Below, piece by piece: positions 1-8,243 of a stretch of DNA of 64,000 nucleotides. Source of the DNA: Arthrobacter sp. M4 (lineage in GTDB: Bacteria; Actinomycetota; Actinomycetes; Actinomycetales; Micrococcaceae); NCBI RefSeq assembly GCF_020251205.1, contig NZ_JAIWYX010000005.1:248001-312000 (forward strand), given 5' to 3'. The number at the start of each line of letters is the position of its first letter. Position 1 is the first letter of the stretch. A model generated the notes under the pieces. That model saw nothing but the letters and a program-made list of their open reading frames with translations. It was not told the origin of the DNA and searched no databases. The translations under genes and the position numbers were made by a program.

Positions 1-60
1 GAATTCCTGGCCCGTTTTTACAAATAAACCCACACCGCTTCTCGTCCCCAAGGAACAGTC

Positions 61-1386
61 ATGTCCGGACACACCACGCTCGCCCCTGCGAGCCAGACCG
101 CGCAGCGCAAAGAGGCGCGCACGGTCATCCTGTCCAGCTATCTGGGCAGCACCATCGAGTTCTACGACTTCCTTCTCTACGCCACCGCAGCGGCTGTGGC
201 CTTCCCCAAGGTTTTCTTCGCCGGCACAGACGAGTGGGTGGGTGTTATTGCCGCCTACGCAACCCTCGCCGCCGGCTATGTCGCCCGCCCGCTGGGCGGA
301 GTCATCTTCGGACACTTCGGCGACAGGATCGGCCGCAAGGGCATGCTCATTGTCTCTATGTCCGTCATGGGCATCGCCTCTACGCTGATCGGCCTCATTC
401 CCGGTGCCGGAATCATCGGACCTTGGGGTGCCGTAATCCTGGTCCTGCTGCGCGTCTGCCAGGGGATCGCAGTTGGCGGTGAGTGGGGTGGTGCTGCACT
501 CATGGCGCTGGAGCACTCCGAACCGAGTAAGCGCGGCTTCGCGGCGTCGTTCGTGAACGCCGGTGCACCCAGCGGCGCGGTCCTCGGCACCGTCATCATG
601 GGCATCTTCTCGGCGTTGCCGCAGGACGCGTTCCTGGCCTGGGGATGGCGCGTACCGTTCCTGCTGTCCTTCGTTCTGTTGATCGTTGGCCTGTTCGTAC
701 GGATGCGCGTTTCCGAAAGCCCGATCTTCGCCGAAGCCATTGCCCGTGAGAAGGCCCAAGGCGTCAAGTCGAAGCTGCCGCTCCTTGAGGTCCTGCGCAG
801 GCCTAAGGCCCTGATCATGATCATGCTGGCCGGCGCCGCAGGTTTCGGCCTGCAGGTGGTGCTGCCGACGTTCTCTGTCACGTATGCCGTCTCCAAGGGA
901 GCGCCGCAACAAGGTGTGCTGTACGCCTTCGCGGGTGCTTCGGCAATCTCCATCGTGTTCGTGCTGCTCGGTGGCCGACTTTCGGACCGACTCGGTCGCC
1001 GTCCCGTGATGGTGGCGGGACTCGTGTTGTTCGCCGCTTACCTGCTGCCAATGTTCAGCCTCTTGGGCTCAGGCAATGTAGCGCTGGTCTTCCTGGCCTT
1101 TACCGTGGCCCTCATCCTGCACTCCTGCCTTTACGGTCCGCTTGCCGCCTTCGTGTCCGAACAATTCGGAACCACTGCCCGCTACACAGGAGCGGCGCTC
1201 GGCTACCAGTTGGCCACACTGGTTGGCGCAGGCTTCACTCCGGGCATAGTGGCGGGGCTGTACAAGGACTCCGGTCAAAACGTCGGAACCGTGGCGGCCT
1301 TCCTCGCGGGTCTGGCAGTGGTGTCGATTGTGTCCATCCTGCTGACGCGCGAATCTAAGAACAACAACCTCGCGTCGGTGGGTTAG
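61..1386 (+). CDS. MFS transporter, metabolite:H+ symporter (MHS) type
   Basis: 441-residue polytopic inner-membrane carrier. The loop after the second helix carries GHFGDRIGRK (residues 84-93), and RVCQGIAVGGEWGG follows, both hallmarks of the MHS branch of the major facilitator superfamily (shikimate, proline-betaine, alpha-ketoglutarate and citrate carriers). A repeat of the loop motif (SDRLGRRP) begins the second half. ATG is preceded by AAGGA. It lies 23 bases before an acyl-CoA ligase gene with no terminator between, so it probably imports the carboxylic acid the ligase activates. The substrate cannot be read from sequence. Confidence 0.9.
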   Translation: MSGHTTLAPASQTAQRKEARTVILSSYLGSTIEFYDFLLYATAAAVAFPKVFFAGTDEWVGVIAAYATLAAGYVARPLGGVIFGHFGDRIGRKGMLIVSMSVMGIASTLIGLIPGAGIIGPWGAVILVLLRVCQGIAVGGEWGGAALMALEHSEPSKRGFAASFVNAGAPSGAVLGTVIMGIFSALPQDAFLAWGWRVPFLLSFVLLIVGLFVRMRVSESPIFAEAIAREKAQGVKSKLPLLEVLRRPKALIMIMLAGAAGFGLQVVLPTFSVTYAVSKGAPQQGVLYAFAGASAISIVFVLLGGRLSDRLGRRPVMVAGLVLFAAYLLPMFSLLGSGNVALVFLAFTVALILHSCLYGPLAAFVSEQFGTTARYTGAALGYQLATLVGAGFTPGIVAGLYKDSGQNVGTVAAFLAGLAVVSIVSILLTRESKNNNLASVG

Positions 1387-1409
1387 CCGGTTGAGGTAGG
1401 AGGACAGAA

Positions 1410-2975
1410 ATGGACAACAACGGAGTTGGATCCTGGCTGCGACGCCGGGTGGCAAAGTCTGGACCTAAGACCGCCATCATCTCCGGCAGTACGGCCATCA
1501 GCTATGCCGAACTCGCCGAGCGTACCGAACGATTGGCCCAAGCCCTGCGCCGGCGTGGTGTGGCCAAGGGCGACCGCGTTGCCTACGTCGGGGAGAACCA
1601 CCCGTCCTTCGTGGAGACTTTCTTCGCCTGCGGCCTGCTCGGAGCCATCATCGTGCCGCTGAATACGCGGCTCGCGCCGCCGGAACTGCAGTTCCAGATG
1701 CAGGATTCCGGCGCCCGGCTGCTGGTCGGTTCCGCAGCCCTGGAACAGCTGGCTGCTGCCGCCGTCCAATCTACCGGTGTGCAGTACCGCTTAGTGGTCG
1801 ACGACGGCGCTGCCGCGGGTCCCGTCGTCGCGCCCCTGGGCGCAACCCAGGTGGGTCCCGTCGTCGAGCGCTATGAAGCGGCACTGGACGCCGTCCCCGC
1901 CGACCGCATCGAAGTGGCCGTGACGCTCGTCGACGGCGCCATGATCCTGTATACCTCGGGCACCACTGGGCGGCCGAAGGGGGCGCTGCTTACTCACGGC
2001 AATCTCACGTGGAACTGCATCAACGTGATCGTGGACATGGACCTGAACCGGAACGACGTCTCGCTGCTGATCTCGCCGTTGTTCCATGTGGCGTCGCTGG
2101 ACATGGGGCTGCTGCCCATGATACTCAAGGGCGCCACGGTGATCCTGGAGCCGAAGTTCGACGCCGGCCGGGTCCTGTCCCTGATCGCGGAGCACCGCGT
2201 GACCACGTTGAATGGCGTGCCCACCACGTTCCAGATGCTCGCCGAGCACCCGGACTGGCAGACCTCGGACCTCAGTTCGCTGGACAAGCTGACGTGTGGG
2301 GGATCGGCTATGCCTCGGCGTGTCCTCGACGCCTATGAGGACCGGGGCATCGGATTCACCAGTTGCTACGGCATGACGGAAACCGCGCCCGGAGCCACCA
2401 TGTTGCCCGTGTGGCGCTCGCGGGACAAGGCTGGATCGGCGGGCTTGCCGCACTTCTTCACGGACGTTCGGATTGCCGATCCATTGGGGGCAGTGGCTCC
2501 CGCCGGGGAGATCGGCGAGATTCAGATCTCCGGGCCAAACGTCATCAAGGAGTACTGGAACCGAACCGACGCCACACTGGACAGCTACGTGGACGGCTCC
2601 TGGTTCCGCTCCGGAGACATGGGGTATCGCGACGATGAGGGCTTCCTCTTCGTGTCGGATCGGCTCAAGGACATGATCATTTCGGGCGGTGAGAACATCT
2701 ACGCCGCCGAAGTGGAGGCCGCCATTGCTGAACTGGATGCAGTTTCCGGTGTGGCTGTCATCGGCGTTCCCGATGAGAAGTGGGGCGAGGTTCCGCGGGC
2801 CATCGTCACGCTGCGGGAGGGTGCCTCGCTGACCGAAGCCCAACTGCAGGGCTTCCTGGACGGCAAGCTGGCACGGTACAAAATACCGAAATCCGTGGTG
2901 TTCGTGCAGGAATTCCCCCGGACTGCCAGCGGCAAGATCCGGAAGGTGGAGCTGCGGAAGCAGTACGCGGGGTAG
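1410..2975 (+). CDS. AMP-dependent acyl-CoA synthetase/ligase
   Basis: 521-residue cytosolic ANL-superfamily enzyme that activates a carboxylic acid to its CoA thioester through an acyl-adenylate. The P-loop signature YTSGTTGRPKG is at residues 181-191, the hinge region reads GYRDDEGFLFVSDRLKDMI, and the C-terminal catalytic lysine lies in PRTASGKIRK (K509). Length is normal for the family. A strong AGGAGG lies before the ATG. It is co-transcribed with the upstream MHS transporter and followed by a terminator hairpin. Fatty-acid, benzoate-like and cyclohexanecarboxylate-like substrates are all possible. Confidence 0.92.
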   Translation: MDNNGVGSWLRRRVAKSGPKTAIISGSTAISYAELAERTERLAQALRRRGVAKGDRVAYVGENHPSFVETFFACGLLGAIIVPLNTRLAPPELQFQMQDSGARLLVGSAALEQLAAAAVQSTGVQYRLVVDDGAAAGPVVAPLGATQVGPVVERYEAALDAVPADRIEVAVTLVDGAMILYTSGTTGRPKGALLTHGNLTWNCINVIVDMDLNRNDVSLLISPLFHVASLDMGLLPMILKGATVILEPKFDAGRVLSLIAEHRVTTLNGVPTTFQMLAEHPDWQTSDLSSLDKLTCGGSAMPRRVLDAYEDRGIGFTSCYGMTETAPGATMLPVWRSRDKAGSAGLPHFFTDVRIADPLGAVAPAGEIGEIQISGPNVIKEYWNRTDATLDSYVDGSWFRSGDMGYRDDEGFLFVSDRLKDMIISGGENIYAAEVEAAIAELDAVSGVAVIGVPDEKWGEVPRAIVTLREGASLTEAQLQGFLDGKLARYKIPKSVVFVQEFPRTASGKIRKVELRKQYAG

Positions 2976-2978
2976 CTC

Positions 2979-3096
2979 TGCGCTCCTTCCCAGTTACCAA
3001 ATCCCTCACATCGCGAAATGCGGCGTGTCTCGTATGACACGCCGTATTTTGTGCGCCTGCGTTGAGTACGACCGGAAGCAACTGGGAAGAAGCGCA
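2979..3096. repeat. Nested inverted-repeat intergenic element
   Basis: Outer arms at 2979-2995 and 3080-3096 are inverted copies (17 bp, one mismatch; core CTTCCCAGTT / AACTGGGAAG). They enclose the GC-rich hairpin at 3021-3044. The layout looks like a small dispersed palindromic element, not a plain terminator. A second intergenic element with the same inner core lies at 41324-41405. Confidence 0.6.
3021..3050 (+). terminator. Rho-independent terminator after the acyl-CoA ligase gene
   Basis: CGGCGTGTC (3021-3029) pairs perfectly with GACACGCCG (3036-3044) across a 6-base loop and is followed by TATTTTGTG. It ends the MFS/ligase operon. Confidence 0.75.
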
Positions 3097-3270
3097 CTTT
3101 CCCTCCCCGCCATGTTGAAACATCCGTTCCAGCTTTTTCATTAAGGTAATCCGCCCGTTTCATCCGTGAAACACGCAGAACATAGCGTTGGGGGCATCCC
3201 TTTGCGCCAGCGCGGCGCCAGCCAAACCAAACCGCGCCCGGCGTCCGGACTCCCGACGATAGGTTCTGCT

Positions 3271-4662
3271 ATGAAGCCCATGGCCTCAGCTACGCCCGTG
3301 CCTGCCGCGCCTGTGCAGGATGCGCGGAGACAACCGCTTTACAAGTCCCTGTTTTTCCAGATCCTCATCGCCGTCGTCGCCGGTGTGCTGATTGGGCATT
3401 TCTGGCCCACTATCGGCTCCGCGTTACGACCGTTCGGCGACGGATTCATTCAGCTCATCAAGATGATCATCGCCCCGCTCATTTTCCTGGTGATCGTCAC
3501 TGGCATCGCATCAGTGGGCGACGTCAAGGCGGTGGGCCGCGTCGGAGTGAAGGCGCTGGCCTATTTCACGGCGGCTACGTTGTTCGCGCTGGCCTTCGGT
3601 TTGGTGGTTGGCAACCTCGTTCAGCCCGGCGCAGGGCTCAACATCGATCCCAATTCCCTCAGCCAGGACGCGGTGAATGCCAAGACCACCACGGCTCCGC
3701 CCAAGGACGTCGGCCAGTTCCTGCTCGGCGTGATTCCCACGAGCGTTGTGGGAGCCTTTGCCAGCAACAATCTGCTGCAGGTCCTGTGCTTCGCGATCTT
3801 CTTCGGCGCCGCCGTCGTGGTGATCGGGAAGGAGCGCTGTGCGCCGGTCCTCAATGTCATCGACACCATCCTGGAGATCTTCTTCAAGGTCATGGCCTGG
3901 GTGATGCGGCTGGCGCCTCTCGGCGCGTTCGGCGCAATGGCGTTCATCATTGGCCAGTACGGCCTGGATTCCCTGGGCACCTACGCCGTCCTGATCGGCG
4001 CCTGCTACGGCGCGGCGCTCGTGTTCATCGCCCTGCTGTTCCTCATCGCGTGGAGCGTCGCCCGTGTTCCCCTGTGGCAGTTCCTGAAATACACCCGAGA
4101 GGAGTTCATGCTCGCCCTCGGTACGGCGTCCACCGAGTCGGTCATGCCCCGGATCATGGTCAAGCTGAACAACGCAGGCTGTTCCCGCAGCACCACCGGC
4201 CTGGTGATTCCGTCCGGCTACTCCTTCAACTTGGACGGCGCTGCGATTTACCTGTCGATCTCGCTGTTGTTCCTGGCCCAAGCCTTTGGACACCACCTCG
4301 ACTTGGGCCAGCAGCTCGCGGCGCTCGGCATTTTGATGCTGACGTCAAAGGGCATGGCCGGCGTCCCGGGGTCGGCGTTCCTCGCGCTGTCCGCAACCGC
4401 GGGTGCGCTTGGCATCTTCCCGGTTGCCGGCGTCGCACTCCTTCTGGGCGCCGATCGACTTATGGATTCCATGCGCGTGGTGGTGAACCTGCTCGGCAAC
4501 TGCGTCGCGACTTTTGTTGTGGCGAAATGGGAGGGTCAGTTTGACCGGGAAGCGATGCTTCGCGCCTTCCGCGGTGACGCTCCCGACGGCGGCTCCGCTG
4601 TTGAGCTCGACGAAAAATCGATCGCTGACGGCGGCATGGCGGTTGTTGCGTCGCAGCGGTAA
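3271..4662 (+). CDS. Dicarboxylate/amino acid:cation symporter (DctA-like)
   Basis: 463-residue membrane carrier of the DAACS family (DctA, GltP). It takes up C4-dicarboxylates or glutamate/aspartate with protons or sodium. Visible family features are the N-terminal LYKSLFFQILIAVVAGVLIG, the serine-rich re-entrant segment ALGTASTESVMPR, the GYSFNLDGAAIYL motif and TSKGMAGVPGSAF. I chose ATG 3271 because homologues begin close to the first helix; an in-frame GTG at 3166 would add 35 uncharacteristic residues. It has no same-strand partner and is followed by an 18-bp hairpin, so it is probably monocistronic. Confidence 0.9.
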   Translation: MKPMASATPVPAAPVQDARRQPLYKSLFFQILIAVVAGVLIGHFWPTIGSALRPFGDGFIQLIKMIIAPLIFLVIVTGIASVGDVKAVGRVGVKALAYFTAATLFALAFGLVVGNLVQPGAGLNIDPNSLSQDAVNAKTTTAPPKDVGQFLLGVIPTSVVGAFASNNLLQVLCFAIFFGAAVVVIGKERCAPVLNVIDTILEIFFKVMAWVMRLAPLGAFGAMAFIIGQYGLDSLGTYAVLIGACYGAALVFIALLFLIAWSVARVPLWQFLKYTREEFMLALGTASTESVMPRIMVKLNNAGCSRSTTGLVIPSGYSFNLDGAAIYLSISLLFLAQAFGHHLDLGQQLAALGILMLTSKGMAGVPGSAFLALSATAGALGIFPVAGVALLLGADRLMDSMRVVVNLLGNCVATFVVAKWEGQFDREAMLRAFRGDAPDGGSAVELDEKSIADGGMAVVASQR

Positions 4663-4674
4663 TTGACGAAGCGC

Positions 4675-4724
4675 GAATCAGCGGATGCTCCGACGGATGA
4701 AGCCGCCGGAGCATCTGCTGATTC
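4675..4724 (+). terminator. Strong hairpin terminator after the dctA-like gene
   Basis: 18-bp stem with one G-T pair: GAATCAGCGGATGCTCCG at 4675-4692 against CGGAGCATCTGCTGATTC at 4707-4724, 14-base loop. No pronounced T tail. Confidence 0.65.
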
Positions 4725-4853
4725 CGGAATTCTCGTCCAAAGGGCGATGCGAAGACTGTTTGCTGCAGTCATTCTCAGCGCATTTCGCTTTCGAACGGAC
4801 AGATTGCCTGTCGTAATAGTAATGACCCTTCGTGAACTGCCGTGTCACAGATA

Positions 4854-4868
4854 TTGACAAAATTGTCA
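4854..4868 (+). promoter_or_regulatory. Candidate promoter/operator before the DUF1508-like gene
   Basis: TTGACA (4854-4859) resembles a -35 box and overlaps a palindrome, TGACAA-AA-TTGTCA (4855-4868), in an AT-rich patch that stands out from the GC-rich surroundings. It could be a repressor site covering the -35 element. No convincing -10 was found. Confidence 0.35.
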
Positions 4869-4938
4869 TATCATTGATGTTTCCGGCGATGCATTCGCCG
4901 GCGCGACGTCAATGCAGCCAATCGTGAAGGGGACACCG

Positions 4939-5139
4939 ATGCCGGGCCATTTTGAACTTGTAGACGCCAAACCACACGGGGTCCGGATAAACCTCGTCGA
5001 TTCCGCTGGAAAGACTCTTGCAACGTCGGGGGCTTACGAAGACATGTCTGCAGCAGCCGCGGCGGTTATGGATATTCGTGAGGAGGCGGCCACCGCACAT
5101 GTTGTGGATTGCACCAAATCCGCACAACGCCATTCTTGA
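4939..5139 (+). CDS. Small DUF1508/YegP-like protein
   Basis: 66-residue protein. The order GHFELVDA, then GVRINLVDSAGKTLATSGAYEDMSAAAAAV resembles a single DUF1508 (YegP) repeat, a small beta-beta-alpha fold in bacterial proteins of unknown role. ATG 4939 follows GAAGGGGAC; the in-frame ATG at 4912 lacks a comparable ribosome site and would add nine residues. It lies upstream of a universal stress protein on the same strand, which hints at a stress setting. The function is unknown. Confidence 0.6.
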   Translation: MPGHFELVDAKPHGVRINLVDSAGKTLATSGAYEDMSAAAAAVMDIREEAATAHVVDCTKSAQRHS

Positions 5140-5285
5140 TAACGCCGTTTCCTGGGCGTTCATGGTTCGCCACGACACCAGGATCTGGACTTCCCTAGCC
5201 CCGATGGCCTCCCCGTGAAAAGGTGGATTCAGGCCGCTCGGCAATGATGCCAAGCGCGCAAAAGCACCAGGAACTTGGAGGGATC

Positions 5286-5708
5286 ATGACGGATGTGATT
5301 GTCGTCGGCGTCGACGGCAGCGAAACGGCAGCCAAGGCAGCAAAGACTGCGCGGGGCCTGGCTCTGGCAGTTGGAGCCACCTTGCACGTCGTGAGTGCCT
5401 TTGAAGGTGACAGGACCGAGGTCTATGGCCAGGGAAGTGACCAAGTGATCGTGTCAGCCGCTGATGACGCTGAGAGGATCGCACGGGATGTTGCAGAGGA
5501 CCTTAAGAGTGAACATCTGCAGATACAGCACTATGCCGTCCGGGGAGCTCCGGCCAATGCCCTCGTGGGACATGCGGAAACCTTCGGGGCGAGCCTGATC
5601 GTGGTGGGAAACCGCCGCATGCGTGGACTCGGCCGTGTCCTGGGAAGTGTGGCGAACAGCGTGGCCCACAATGCGCCGTGCGATGTGTACATCGTGAAGA
5701 CTGACTAG
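5286..5708 (+). CDS. Universal stress protein, UspA family
   Basis: 140-residue single-domain Usp. The N-terminal strand VIVVGVDGS and the C-terminal nucleotide-loop segment VVGNRRMRGLGRVLGSVANSV match the ATP-binding Usp signature (G-x2-G-x9-G-S/T type). Such proteins bind ATP and help cells through starvation, oxidative or redox stress. ATG 5286 is chosen because GGAGG lies eight bases before it; the longer in-frame reading from 5223 has no ribosome site. Confidence 0.88.
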   Translation: MTDVIVVGVDGSETAAKAAKTARGLALAVGATLHVVSAFEGDRTEVYGQGSDQVIVSAADDAERIARDVAEDLKSEHLQIQHYAVRGAPANALVGHAETFGASLIVVGNRRMRGLGRVLGSVANSVAHNAPCDVYIVKTD

Positions 5709-5747
5709 CCTACGAGTGGTTGTGCAGACGGCCGGCCCATCCGTGCC

Positions 5748-5984
5748 TCAGTGCTCGGCGAGGTCGTCTGCTACGCGGCGCAGGTCTTGAGCCCAACCTG
5801 ATGAGCGGTTGGGCTCGGGCGACGCGGCCTCGAAATTTCCAAGTGCTTCTGCGATGTCTTCCAAGGCTGCGGAGAGGTTCGCCTTTACTGCGGTGTAGCC
5901 CTCGTCCGATCGTGGGTCGGCCGAGGCGTCCTTGAGCACTTCCGCGCCAGCCTTGATGATCATTGAAGCTTCGAGTTCATTCAT
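5748..5984 (-). CDS. Small hypothetical protein, coupled to the 147-residue gene
   Basis: 78-residue acidic, mostly helical protein with no recognised domain. ATG at 5984 lies inside the end of the upstream gene (ATGAATGA, 8-base overlap), the arrangement of translational coupling, and supports this start over the longer reading from 6065. It is rich in Ala, Glu and Asp with a heptad-like pattern (ANLSAALEDIAEAL). It probably works with the upstream protein. Confidence 0.55.
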   Translation of the reverse strand: MNELEASMIIKAGAEVLKDASADPRSDEGYTAVKANLSAALEDIAEALGNFEAASPEPNRSSGWAQDLRRVADDLAEH

Positions 5985-6420
5985 GGAGTGGTTCCGTCGG
6001 GCTGGAATTGGGCTGGTGTGCAGGGGCCTGCGTATCCGGGCTAGTCCGCCCGTCCTCGAACTCATGGGGCGGGAGCCGGTAAGCCATGAACTCCTGGTCG
6101 AAGCTAACGATGCCGGAGGCCACGGCGTCGAGTTTCGCTCGTATCAGTACCGACAAGGCTCGCCAGCGCTGCCGCGCGGTTTCTTGGGGCGTCTTTAGGG
6201 CGTGCCCTGTGCTGCGCTTCTGCAGCTCCTCATCTGCCGAACGAGGCAGCACCAGGATCATCCGGAACTGCTGTCCGCCAGATCTGAAGGCGATCGTGGC
6301 CCTACCGTCTTCGCGGATGCATCGGAGGCCGACGGCGCCGAAGTCGGAGAGCATGTCTTGGATTTCCGCCTGGGACGCCGAGGCGGTGATAGACGCCCCG
6401 CGGACGTAATTACTCCTCAT
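5977..6420 (-). CDS. Phage/mobile-element-type conserved hypothetical protein
   Basis: 147 residues. The stretch RQRWRALSVLIRAKLDAVASGIVSFDQEFMAY resembles a small conserved protein that I recall from actinobacterial and firmicute phages and integrative elements, where it sits among recombination and replication genes. It has no known enzymatic motif. It overlaps the following gene by 8 bases. No integrase, portal or terminase is nearby, so this is a stand-alone remnant or a domesticated copy. The family assignment is from memory of sequence pattern only. Confidence 0.55.
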   Translation of the reverse strand: MRSNYVRGASITASASQAEIQDMLSDFGAVGLRCIREDGRATIAFRSGGQQFRMILVLPRSADEELQKRSTGHALKTPQETARQRWRALSVLIRAKLDAVASGIVSFDQEFMAYRLPPHEFEDGRTSPDTQAPAHQPNSSPTEPLHE

Positions 6421-6597
6421 GGCTCAGGGTGCTCCTGGCTGCCTGCGCTGCTGGCTGCTTGTGCTGCTGGTTTTGTCTGCAGTGTTGTTCGGGCTGGCAC
6501 GCTCTCCGCCCCGGAAGGCCATGTGAATGGCACTTCCGGCGGCGACGAGCGGCGTCTGGGCAGTTCGGCAACCGCGCTACCCCTTGGCAGGTCTGGT

Positions 6598-6807
6598 TCA
6601 GGACAGCGGGCGGATGTCCGCGGCCTGGGGGCCCTTGGGGCCGCGCTGGGACTCGAATTCGACCTTCTGGCCTTCTTCGAGGCCTCGGTAGCCGTCCCCT
6701 TGGATGGCGGAGTAGTGGGCGAAGACGTCTGCAGATCCGTCGTCGGGAGCGATGAAGCCGAAACCCTTCTCGGAGTTGAACCATTTGACGGTGCCGGTGG
6801 TGGCCAT
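6598..6807 (-). CDS. cspA: Cold-shock protein, CspA family
   Basis: 69-residue single cold-shock domain that binds single-stranded RNA/DNA as an RNA chaperone. RNP1 (KGFGFI, residues 14-19) and RNP2 (VFAHYSAI, residues 28-35) are intact, and length is normal. ATG follows AGAAGGAAC. The leader between this gene and the desaturase contains a small GC hairpin (6831-6845). It sits directly downstream of a membrane fatty-acid desaturase on the same strand, a pairing that fits cold adaptation. Confidence 0.93.
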   Translation of the reverse strand: MATTGTVKWFNSEKGFGFIAPDDGSADVFAHYSAIQGDGYRGLEEGQKVEFESQRGPKGPQAADIRPLS

Positions 6808-6856
6808 GATGTGTTCCTTCTGTTGTTTTCCCGCCGCGGAGGCGGCGAGTTCCGCG

Positions 6857-6875
6857 CCGACGGAAGAGCCGTCGG
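6857..6875 (-). terminator. Hairpin between the desaturase gene and cspA
   Basis: CCGACGG (6857-6863) pairs with CCGTCGG (6869-6875), loop AAGAG on the + strand. It lies 24-42 bases past the desaturase stop and may end that message or process a joint transcript. There is no T tail. Confidence 0.4.
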
Positions 6876-6898
6876 GAGGTCTTTTATGGGGGCGCGTG

Positions 6899-7876
6899 TT
6901 AAGGGCGCCCGTACCTGCTGGCGATCGGGCACGCGAACGGGTCCCGGGCCGCGAGCCCCACCCTGTTGAGGTAGGCGATCACGATCCCGTAGGAGCGCCA
7001 GAGGCTGGTCTCGGTGTAGGGGACGTCCAAGGCACGGCAGTGCTCGCGGACGATCAGCCGAGCCCGGGCGAGGTGGGGTCGGGGCATGCTCGGGAAGAGG
7101 TGGTGCTCAACTTGGTAGTTCAGCCCGCCCATGAGCCATGTCGCCCACCAGCCGCCGGAGATGTTTCGCGAGGTGCGCACCTGCTTGGAGAAAAAGTCCA
7201 GCTTGGCATCGCGGGCGATCACGGGCATGCCCTTGTGGTTCGGCGCGAAGGTGGCACCCATGTAGAGGCCGAACACCGCCAGCTGTACGCCTAGGAAGGC
7301 AAACGCCATCCCCAAAGGCAGCAGCCAGAACAGCGGGACCAGCAAGAGCGAGAAGCGCAAGGCAAGAAGCGCCAGTTCGGTCCAGCGGCCCTTCACTGGA
7401 GCGCGGGAAAGCAGATGCCGGAAGCTCAGGAAGTGCAGGTTCAGGCCTTCCAGGGTCAGCAACGGGAAGAACAACCATCCCTGGCGGCGTGTGATCAACG
7501 CCCTTAAGCCTTTGGCGTTCGCCGCGTCCTCGGCCAGGAAGGAGATCGTGTCGACCTCGATGTCTGGATCTCGGCCGGCCCGGTTCGGATTGGCGTGGTG
7601 GCGGCTGTGTTTCGAGTCCCACCACGAGTAACTGAGCCCGGCCAAGGCTCCCAGGGCGCGGGCGAGCCTGTCGTTCGCCGGGCCCGCGGCCAGGATCTGC
7701 CGGTGGGCCGCCTCGTGCGCGAGGAACGACACCTGAGTGAACAGGACGCCCAACGCGGCGGCGATCAGCAGTTGGAACCAGCTCGCTCCAAGCAGGGCCG
7801 ATCCTACGAGGCAGCCAGCCAAGACAGCCAGCAGGGCTGCGCTGAGGAGTGCGTAAAACACTGGGGTGCGCCGCAA
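6899..7876 (-). CDS. Membrane fatty-acid desaturase (start unresolved)
   Basis: At least 325 residues. Integral-membrane di-iron acyl desaturase that introduces double bonds into membrane lipids. The three histidine boxes are present: HEAAH (54-58), HSRHH (90-94) and QVEHHLFP near the C-terminus. Only a TTG at 7876 offers a start, yet the same frame stays coding-like upstream (about 35 codons ending [20 protein letters not shown]) back to about 7980, with no ATG or GTG before a stop at 8054-8056. Either the true start is non-canonical or the 5' end carries a frameshift. cspA follows 91 bases downstream. Confidence 0.85.
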   Translation of the reverse strand: MRRTPVFYALLSAALLAVLAGCLVGSALLGASWFQLLIAAALGVLFTQVSFLAHEAAHRQILAAGPANDRLARALGALAGLSYSWWDSKHSRHHANPNRAGRDPDIEVDTISFLAEDAANAKGLRALITRRQGWLFFPLLTLEGLNLHFLSFRHLLSRAPVKGRWTELALLALRFSLLLVPLFWLLPLGMAFAFLGVQLAVFGLYMGATFAPNHKGMPVIARDAKLDFFSKQVRTSRNISGGWWATWLMGGLNYQVEHHLFPSMPRPHLARARLIVREHCRALDVPYTETSLWRSYGIVIAYLNRVGLAARDPFACPIASRYGRP

Positions 7877-8243
7877 CAGGCCAAACTCGCTGACTGCCTG
7901 TGAGACCGCAATGTATGCACGCGTCAGGGGCGGGAAAGACTCTGCATCCGCGTAGCGCTGTGGGTTGAGTGTGCTGGGTGCAGGAAGGCTGGATACAGCG
8001 GTGATAAGTGAACCGTTCGATCGGCTGCTCGCGCCCTTGGGAGCGCTTTCAGACTATGGAAAGCCAAGGGCGGACTGCCGATCACTTTCAACCAGTCTAC
8101 GCCCTTTGGCAACTACGCGAGTCCGGCGCCAGGATTCGGACCGCTGAAACGCTGGCACTATTTGAGGGATCAGCGAAGGAAAAGGCCTCCGTGATCCGGT
8201 CTGGGCGCGGGGTCCTTCCATCGATCGACGATAAGGTATCCCG
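7877..8243. other. Intergenic region between the desaturase and hydrolase genes
   Basis: The left third (about 7877-7980) probably belongs to the 5' end of the desaturase gene, because its frame is open and family-like. The rest should hold the two divergent promoters. I see no clear palindrome, RNA or small gene in it. Confidence 0.5.

Noticed and set aside
6202..6969. Long open frame on the + strand opposite cspA and the desaturase end
   Set aside because: Low-complexity Gly/Val/Ala translation that is antisense to well-recognised genes; GC-rich codon structure keeps such antisense frames open.
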